From Gammaproteobacteria bacterium (lineage in GTDB: Bacteria > Pseudomonadota > Gammaproteobacteria > Enterobacterales > Alteromonadaceae): DNA of 19,622 nt. The notes under the pieces were generated by a model. It searched no databases. It saw only the letters and a list, made by a program, of their open reading frames with translations, and was not told the origin of the DNA. The stretch covers positions 1 to 19,622 of the forward strand of contig JAIXSW010000300.1 in NCBI GenBank assembly GCA_027484495.1. The letters are read 5' to 3'. Each line of letters begins with the position of its first letter. Position 1 is the first letter of the stretch. Position numbers and translations under genes: made by a program. This document shows positions 14,765-19,622 of the stretch, one piece after another.

Positions 14765-15634
14765 TTGCTGACAAGGGAACTGGCGTAATGTAAGTTGCGC
14801 CAGTTTTGCTTTATCTGCACCACCTTCCAGCGATTTGTACCACAACCAGCAAAACCCACTGTATAACAACGAAGCCAACTGCAAGCGCTGCGCTAAATCT
14901 TGTCGCGCCTGAGGCCGGAATTGCAGATATAAATTCAGCAATTGTTCCTGTTCCTTTGCATTTAGCTGCAGATTCAAACATAACGCAGCCAGATCAAAGG
15001 CACTGTCTGCCTGCTGACAATACTCATAATCAATCAGCCATAACTGCTGATGCTGCAACAAAATATTGCCGCTGTGCAAATCCATATGACACAACACCTG
15101 ATCACCCGGCAACAAGCTGAAGGCGCTGGCTGCAGTGCGGAGTCGTTGCCAGTCCTGCTCATCATCCGCACTCCAGGCTGCATCAAACACTTTGTCGCGC
15201 AGTTGTTGCAGATAAACAAAAGGATCTAACACCGGCGTCTGCACTTTCAGTTTGTGCAGCCGCACCAGTTTTTCCACCAGCTGCAATAAATGCGTGTGGT
15301 GTAGTTCCCAGTCAAAATGCCGGCTGTGAGTCAGAAAATCACTGATCAGAATGCGTTGATGGTTATTCAGGCACAGCGGTGCCGGCGCCACACCTGCGGC
15401 AGCAGCAGCATGCTGGCAACGCAGTTCCTGCTGCCGGCACACGCCGGCCACGCCTGGTTTATAGTGCCGGACCAGATAGTGGCCACGCTGTGTATGCACG
15501 TAGTAATTGTCGTTAGTGCTGCTGGCCGCCAGCTTCTGTAACGCCAGCGGCACGTGATTGGCAAAAAACTCTAGCCGCTGACACAGATGCCAGATGCGTT
15601 GTTCAGTTGCTGTTGCCGGTAGTTGCTGCGCCAT
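14738..15634 (-). CDS. APH/choline-kinase-fold kinase, probable thiamine kinase
   Basis: The 298-residue protein carries the catalytic Brenner motif HMDLHSGN (His183, Asp185, Asn190) and the metal-binding Asp202 in LIDYEYCQQADSAFDLA. These are hallmarks of the aminoglycoside phosphotransferase/choline kinase fold that includes E. coli thiamine kinase ThiK. As last gene of a TPP-riboswitch operon with a PnuT transporter, it most likely phosphorylates incoming thiamine and traps it in the cytoplasm. Whether it makes thiamine monophosphate (kinase) or diphosphate is not decided by sequence, though the fold favours the kinase. The ATG lies inside pnuT (64-base overlap) with a poor Shine-Dalgarno, suggesting coupling; a later start is possible. 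The 3' end overlaps the convergent HTH gene. Confidence 0.78.
   Translation of the reverse strand: MAQQLPATATEQRIWHLCQRLEFFANHVPLALQKLAASSTNDNYYVHTQRGHYLVRHYKPGVAGVCRQQELRCQHAAAAAGVAPAPLCLNNHQRILISDFLTHSRHFDWELHHTHLLQLVEKLVRLHKLKVQTPVLDPFVYLQQLRDKVFDAAWSADDEQDWQRLRTAASAFSLLPGDQVLCHMDLHSGNILLQHQQLWLIDYEYCQQADSAFDLAALCLNLQLNAKEQEQLLNLYLQFRPQARQDLAQRLQLASLLYSGFCWLWYKSLEGGADKAKLAQLTLRQFPCQQSDAAKTLS
14778..14811 (+). terminator. Terminator of the HTH gene, embedded in kinase coding sequence
   Basis: AACTGGCG (14778-14785) and CGCCAGTT (14798-14805) form a perfect 8-bp stem with a 12-base loop. TTGCTTT follows on the + strand, so the stem runs into TTTTGCTTT. It begins 13 bases after the HTH stop codon. 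On the opposite strand the same bases encode part of the last 20 residues of the kinase and no U tract follows, so it should act on + strand transcripts only. Confidence 0.6.
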
Positions 15635-16212
15635 GCGAAATATCCCGAAGCTGCGGTCAGCGTATAAATAACAAAAAGCGCACTGAAAAAATACAGATCT
15701 TTTTGCAGATACATGTAAATAGAAGCCGCATCAATGACAATCCAGTACAGCCAATTCGAGACAACTTTCTTCGCGACCAGATAAGTTGTCACCACGGCAA
15801 AACAACTGATTTGCGCGCCAAGCCAGGCAAAATCGGTACTGGTGTATTGCTGCATCACAAAGCCCAGGCACAAACCGGCGACCGCCGTCAGGCTGATGAG
15901 CAGCAGATGCTGCGAACCACGCCACTCCACCACCTGCTGCGCCTGACCACTCTGGTTGCGCAGTTGCTGCCAGTTCCACCAGCCATACAGCGCCATACCC
16001 GCGTAATACAGCTGCAGCAGTGCGTCAGTGTACAGATTGGCGCTTAGCATAATTTGCAACGTCAGCACTGTGCTGGCCAATGCCGCCGGCCAGCACCAAA
16101 GACTATGGCGGATCGCCAGCACTGTGTAGGACAGCGCCAGCACCGTCGCAATCAGCTCCAATGCTGTCTGAAGTTGCCACTGGTTCAGCAGTTGCTGCCA
16201 CAGTTCCGTCAT
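15571..16212 (-). CDS. pnuT: PnuC-family vitamin transporter, probable thiamine transporter PnuT
   Basis: This 213-residue inner-membrane protein has about seven hydrophobic helices. The diagnostic PnuC-family end is present: NWLYWIVIDAASIYMYLQKDLYFFSALFVIYTLTAASGYFAW. YYAGMALYGWWNW is also typical of the family. PnuC proteins carry nicotinamide riboside; PnuT members carry thiamine by facilitated diffusion and depend on phosphorylation inside the cell. The thiamine assignment comes from the TPP riboswitch and neighbours, not from residues I can read. Its ATG shares ATGA with the stop of the thiamine-binding protein gene, and its end overlaps the kinase by 64 bases. Confidence 0.88.
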   Translation of the reverse strand: MTELWQQLLNQWQLQTALELIATVLALSYTVLAIRHSLWCWPAALASTVLTLQIMLSANLYTDALLQLYYAGMALYGWWNWQQLRNQSGQAQQVVEWRGSQHLLLISLTAVAGLCLGFVMQQYTSTDFAWLGAQISCFAVVTTYLVAKKVVSNWLYWIVIDAASIYMYLQKDLYFFSALFVIYTLTAASGYFAWRSNYRQQQLNNASGICVSG

Positions 16213-16457
16213 GGCCGCAAATCACCGTGCAGGAACTTCACAACGAACACCACTTTGCCATAACGCTCAAACGACCAGCGGATGCACCGTTGCAGCGCCG
16301 CCATCACCGTATCGTATTCGCCAAACACCTGAGTGCTCATCGTATTGGTTAACACGTGCAGGCCCGCGTCTTTATTCAGCTCTTCGATAAAACCTTTAAT
16401 TGGTTCGATGTAATCACTGGTCAGCGGATATTTACTGATTTCGATCGAAAGTTGCAT
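16209..16457 (-). CDS. Small thiamine-binding protein, YkoF/MTH1187 family
   Basis: The 82-residue protein reads MQLSIEISKYPLTSDYIEPI...FIEELN...GLHVLTNTMSTQVFGEYDTVMAAL, the pattern of the MTH1187/YqgV and YkoF thiamine-binding fold (ferredoxin-like). There is no signal peptide, so it is expected in the cytoplasm. YkoF of Bacillus binds thiamine or the hydroxymethylpyrimidine moiety. A role as a thiamine carrier or sensor between PnuT and the kinase is inference. An in-frame GTG sits one codon upstream, but AAGGA is better placed for the ATG at 16457. It overlaps pnuT by four bases and follows the receptor gene by 21. Confidence 0.85.
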   Translation of the reverse strand: MQLSIEISKYPLTSDYIEPIKGFIEELNKDAGLHVLTNTMSTQVFGEYDTVMAALQRCIRWSFERYGKVVFVVKFLHGDLRP

Positions 16458-16478
16458 CACGAGATCCTTTTAATGGGT

Positions 16479-18620
16479 TCAGAACTGATAAGTCGCGGTC
16501 AGACCGATACGGCGCGGTTCGCCAAACTGCTCATACAGATGGTCGGTATAACCATCACGTGGATCGTTTCCAAAGTAAAAACCACGTACGCCGTAGGTTT
16601 CGTCCAGCAAATTGCGGCTCCACAATGCCAGCTCCCACTGCGACCACTGATAGCTTGCCCGAAGGTTCAGCAAGTTACTGTGCGAGGCACGGATGTTCTC
16701 AGAATCTGAATAGTAATAACCATCTTTGTGGGCAAACTGTGCCGAGATTTGCAGGGCTTCCAGTGGCGACCAATCGGCTCCGACACTGAACTGATATTCA
16801 GGCGCTTGTGCTTGCGCGCGGCCACTCATATCGAGGCCAGCTTTGGTGACAAAACCGCGGATCTCAGATTTCAGCACAGCACCACTGAAATGCGCCACCA
16901 ATGCCGGGGTTAACTGCCAGCGGTTTTCCGTTTCCAGACCATAATTACGGCCGCTGAACGCATTATCAATATAACCGACAAACTTAGTGCCCTGATTAAT
17001 CCAGGCTTTGAGCTGCATATCATCCCGCCACATATAAAATGCCGAGACACGGCTGACCAGCGTTTGATCCGCATTCTGACCTTTGACACCAAATTCAGCG
17101 TTAATCAGCTGTTCTGGCGCAAAAGTCGCTTTGCCCAATAAGAAGTCTTTTAATCCGGTCAGTTTTGGGTTCAGTGTTTCAGCCAGAGCTTCACCATTGA
17201 CGCCTCCCACTTTGTAGCCTTTGGACACTAAACCATAAATCTGGCTGAGGGGGCTAACCTGATAGGCCAAACTCAGTTTGCCGCCCCACATCTGGTCATC
17301 GCCATCAGTACGAATACCGTTATTGTCGGTATATTCGTCCTGATATTGCTCAAACCGGCCGCCATAAGTCAGCGTCAGATCTGGCGCTAATTGTTGTTCG
17401 TTCTCTGCATAAACGGCCAGATTCTGCCGTTCGAAATCACTGATAAAGTTCTGATCAAGCCAGGTATATAACCGGGTTAAGTCAATCGTCTGCTGGCTGG
17501 CATACAAACCAGCGACCCAGTTGTGACCCTGCTGATTTTTACTGATGAACCGTTGTTCCAGACTCATGAAATCCCGCTCACGCAGATATTGGTCTGTTGA
17601 CGAGTATTCATCCGGGTGCAACCCGACATAACCCCAATCTTCGTCGTATCCATAATCGGTATCTGCTTTTAACAGACTAAGTTGCGTCAAACTATCTACG
17701 TTGACAAATCCCTGATACTGCAGTTTGAGCGCACTGGCATCTACATCCTGTTTGTCCTGACCGGGTTGGTCAGATAACGTTGTGCGGTTGCGATCAAGCG
17801 AAAACGCATCGTAGCCGTTATCGATGTCGTGATGGTTCCACAACCAGTCCAATGTCAGATCCTGATTCGGTTGGTAGCGTGTTTTCAGCCGGAACGTAGT
17901 TTCGTCGATGCCGTTAGTGTCTTCGCGTTGCAGAAAATCGTTGCGGATAAAGCCATCTGACTTTTGCTGATCTGCCACCAGGCGCACAGCAAATTGTTCT
18001 GTCAGCGCCTGATTTACCATCATGCTGGCTTGCCAGCTGCCGTAATTCGCTGCCGTCAGTTGTACGCGACCTTCGCTGGCGAACACCGGCTCAGCCGTTT
18101 GCAGGTTCAGCATGCCTGCCAGCGCGTTGGCGCCAAAACGAGTCGCTTCCGGGCCACGGAATACTTCAAGCTGCGCCGTGTCGGCCAGCGATAGCAGCCC
18201 AAGCGCTGAATAGTCGATGCCGTCGACCAGCAAACCCACCGACGGATTGATGTTGTCGACAAACTCACTGCGCTCACCCACCCCGCGCATCTGTAAAAAA
18301 CGACTGCGCGATGCGCCGGCGGACGCGTTTAAATTGGCGATATTGGCAAGTAAATCATCAAGATGCTGAGCGGATTGGCGTTTGATGTCGGTTTCGCCCA
18401 GTACGACGACGCTGCCCGGCAATTTTTGCAGATTGGTCTGCCGAAAATCACCACGCACTTCGATACGTTCGACATCCTGCACCGTGACGGCCTGTTCTTC
18501 GGCATGCAAAGCGCCGGACACAAGCAAGGCAATAGCAGATAGCGCCGGTAAAAACGGCGGACGCTGAAGAGTTACAGAAGAAAAATGACCGACAGATAAA
18601 GGCGAGAATGCACGTAACAT
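16479..18620 (-). CDS. TonB-dependent outer-membrane receptor, probable thiamine receptor
   Basis: The 713-residue precursor has a long signal peptide ending near ALHA|EEQ (residue 40), a TonB-box-like segment VERIEVRG and a plug domain (LPGSVVVLGETDIKRQSAQHLDDLLA; FLQMRGVG; VGLLVDGIDY; QLEVFRGPEATRFGANALAGMLNL). A 22-strand-type beta-barrel follows, ending in the aromatic residue of LTATYQF. It should import a ligand across the outer membrane using TonB energy. The ligand is inferred as thiamine or a phosphate ester because the gene is first in a TPP-riboswitch operon, matching the OMR1 type of receptor reported from thiamine regulons. The ATG at 18620 has GGAG 7 bases upstream; a TTG one codon before is less likely. 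Confidence 0.92.
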   Translation of the reverse strand: MLRAFSPLSVGHFSSVTLQRPPFLPALSAIALLVSGALHAEEQAVTVQDVERIEVRGDFRQTNLQKLPGSVVVLGETDIKRQSAQHLDDLLANIANLNASAGASRSRFLQMRGVGERSEFVDNINPSVGLLVDGIDYSALGLLSLADTAQLEVFRGPEATRFGANALAGMLNLQTAEPVFASEGRVQLTAANYGSWQASMMVNQALTEQFAVRLVADQQKSDGFIRNDFLQREDTNGIDETTFRLKTRYQPNQDLTLDWLWNHHDIDNGYDAFSLDRNRTTLSDQPGQDKQDVDASALKLQYQGFVNVDSLTQLSLLKADTDYGYDEDWGYVGLHPDEYSSTDQYLRERDFMSLEQRFISKNQQGHNWVAGLYASQQTIDLTRLYTWLDQNFISDFERQNLAVYAENEQQLAPDLTLTYGGRFEQYQDEYTDNNGIRTDGDDQMWGGKLSLAYQVSPLSQIYGLVSKGYKVGGVNGEALAETLNPKLTGLKDFLLGKATFAPEQLINAEFGVKGQNADQTLVSRVSAFYMWRDDMQLKAWINQGTKFVGYIDNAFSGRNYGLETENRWQLTPALVAHFSGAVLKSEIRGFVTKAGLDMSGRAQAQAPEYQFSVGADWSPLEALQISAQFAHKDGYYYSDSENIRASHSNLLNLRASYQWSQWELALWSRNLLDETYGVRGFYFGNDPRDGYTDHLYEQFGEPRRIGLTATYQF

Positions 18621-18623
18621 CAA

Positions 18624-18751
<128 letters not shown>

Positions 18752-18760
18752 TTGGCCGGC

Positions 18761-18789
18761 AGTTTAGCGGCTTTTCTGTACAGTCGCAA
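18761..18789 (-). promoter_or_regulatory. Sigma-70 promoter of the thiamine uptake operon
   Basis: On the - strand TTGCGA (18789-18784) and TAAACT (18766-18761) are 17 bases apart, with four of six matches each to TTGACA and TATAAT. The predicted start near 18754 is immediately before the TPP aptamer, exactly where the riboswitch transcript should begin. Confidence 0.6.
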
Positions 18790-18855
18790 GAAATCAGAAA
18801 AATTCATCTGGGTACAAGCTGGCAAAATATTTTTCAGCAGCTAGGGTTAAAACGA

Positions 18856-18871
18856 ACGTCATTTTTGACGT
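18856..18871. repeat. Inverted repeat in the leader of the small exported protein gene
   Basis: ACGTCA-TTTT-TGACGT is a perfect 6-base inverted repeat 23 bases before the start codon at 18895. As RNA it makes a small tetraloop hairpin; as DNA it could be a regulator site. The 143 bases between the riboswitch and this gene hold no clear + strand promoter that I can support. Confidence 0.3.
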
Positions 18872-18894
18872 GCAGTTATAACAAGAGGAAAACT

Positions 18895-19230
18895 ATGAAA
18901 AAAAGTCTTATCGTACTGTTGGCAGCCGGGGCTCTGACCAGCAACATCGCTTTTGCTCAGGAAGCAGAAGACGTCGTGTACTCTACTGAAGGTTATTGTT
19001 TATTGTCGAATGAAGGCGCATCAGACGAATATCTGAAAGCCTATGCCAAGAAACTCGGCGGCAAACCGACTAACTCTGTCTGCGCCAGCTTCAAGAAAAT
19101 CGTTGAAGAATCACGGCCACGTGAATGGGATTACCCAGCCGGCCGTGCTTATCCGGGCAGCGTGATCAAGCTGTCACCCAGTCAGGTCGCATTATTAAAA
19201 TCACTGAAGAAAAAAGACGGCAAAATGTAA
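18895..19230 (+). CDS. Small exported protein of unknown function with two cysteines
   Basis: The 111-residue precursor has a classic signal peptide MKKSLIVLLAAGALTSNIAFA|QE, so the mature protein of about 90 residues should be periplasmic or secreted. The mature part has exactly two cysteines (EGYCLLSN and NSVCASFK), which could form a disulfide. It also has a basic, aromatic/proline central stretch (ESRPREWDYPAGRAYPG) and a lysine-rich end. I recognise no family. The ATG at 18895 is chosen because AGAGGA precedes it and the signal peptide starts there; the open frame extends upstream without reason. It is a single gene with its own strong terminator, divergent from the thiamine operon. Confidence 0.88.
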   Translation: MKKSLIVLLAAGALTSNIAFAQEAEDVVYSTEGYCLLSNEGASDEYLKAYAKKLGGKPTNSVCASFKKIVEESRPREWDYPAGRAYPGSVIKLSPSQVALLKSLKKKDGKM

Positions 19231-19237
19231 ATCGTCT

Positions 19238-19280
19238 GATCAGCTCTGCCAACTGGCAGAGCTGATCTCTTTGTTATTTC
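19238..19280 (+). terminator. Rho-independent terminator after the small exported protein gene
   Basis: GATCAGCTCTGCCA (19238-19251) and TGGCAGAGCTGATC (19254-19267) are perfect 14-base complements around a two-base centre, giving a very strong stem. TCTTTGTTATTT follows. It begins 8 bases after the stop codon. Confidence 0.9.
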
Positions 19281-19362
19281 TGACAAATTTATCTTCCCTC
19301 TTGCATTTCCACGTCAAACCGCATTAACTGAGCCGCATCGTTCCGGAACCAAGGAAGCTGTG

Positions 19363-19622
19363 ATGCGACGGATCCGATCCCTGCCAATCATACTGAGCCT
19401 GGCTGTACTGCTAACTCTTTGCGGCAACGCAATGGCTGCAGAGAACTGCATCAAACTCGTTGCAGCCGAAACACTGCCCGCAGCAGCGCAACAGTGGCGT
19501 ATCGCTAAAGTCCTGTTTGCCCGCAACGACATTTTTGACCTCAATAACAAACACAGCGTCTGGTTTCATCGTTTTGCCAATGAGTACCATGTGATCACCA
19601 GCGAAACCGCGCTGCGTGAGGA
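19363..19622 (+). CDS. Exported protein, possibly BamA/TamA-type (POTRA) outer-membrane protein; 5' end only
   Basis: The reading frame opens at ATG 19363 with AAGGA 7 bases upstream and runs off the window after 86 codons. The N-terminus MRRIRSLPIILSLAVLLTLCGNAMA|AE is a signal peptide with a cleavable AMA site; its cysteine is not in a clear lipobox. The following segment WRIAKVLFARNDIFDLNNKHSVWFHRFANEYHVITSETALREE resembles the opening of a POTRA-like domain in BamA/TamA-like surface antigen proteins ('IFD...WFhR.AN.lHv.T...ir.e'). That assignment is from memory of the pattern and is tentative. Preceding promoter signals are weak. Confidence 0.6.
   Translation, partial: MRRIRSLPIILSLAVLLTLCGNAMAAENCIKLVAAETLPAAAQQWRIAKVLFARNDIFDLNNKHSVWFHRFANEYHVITSETALRE

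Noticed and set aside
14580..14774. - strand open frame opposite the HTH gene
   Set aside because: The + strand frame has a Shine-Dalgarno, a promoter-like pair and a recognisable HTH pattern; the opposite frame has none of these.

Overview
The window reads as chromosomal DNA of a gammaproteobacterium. The lptA-lptB-rpoN-hpf-ptsN-rapZ-npr gene order is the classic gammaproteobacterial rpoN cluster, and NhaB, a fused MrpA/B subunit and a TonB-linked thiamine operon suggest an Alteromonadales-type or Rheinheimera/Alishewanella-like aquatic bacterium. The genus-level placement is inference, not demonstrated. There are no rRNA or tRNA genes, insertion sequences or CRISPR arrays, and base composition looks even throughout.

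Left block (1-4359, + strand): the 3' end of lptA, then lptB (lipopolysaccharide transport ATPase), rpoN (sigma-54), hpf (ribosome hibernation), ptsN (EIIA-Ntr), rapZ and npr. The genes are tightly packed or overlapping, as in an operon. A terminator-shaped hairpin lies inside the first codons of ptsN and could split the operon into two expression units.

Middle block (4394-11867, - strand): a six-gene Mrp-type Na+/H+ antiporter operon, mrpA(B-fused)-C-D-E-F-G, with start/stop overlaps, preceded in the same direction by nhaB. The nhaB-mrpA spacer (10128-10298) is unusually structured. It holds four segments in A-B-A'-B' order that can form two mutually exclusive hairpins, plus a further short hairpin followed by a U-rich stretch. 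It is one of the best candidates here for undescribed regulation. Upstream of nhaB are a doubtful 56-codon ORF on + and a strong terminator for the next gene.

Right block: an exported oligopeptidase B-like S9 peptidase (12201-14339, -), a 60-residue MerR/excisionase-like helix-turn-helix protein (14582-14764, +), and a complete thiamine acquisition operon on the - strand (18789 down to 14738). That operon reads promoter, TPP riboswitch, TonB-dependent receptor, small thiamine-binding (YkoF/MTH1187-type) protein, PnuC-family transporter (PnuT) and APH-fold kinase. Together these suggest capture at the outer membrane, facilitated diffusion through the inner membrane and trapping by phosphorylation. 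The kinase gene converges on the HTH gene and overlaps it by 27 bp, with the HTH gene's apparent terminator embedded in kinase coding sequence.

Far right (+): a small exported two-cysteine protein of unknown function with a strong terminator, then the start of an exported protein, possibly of the BamA/TamA (POTRA) type, that runs off the end.
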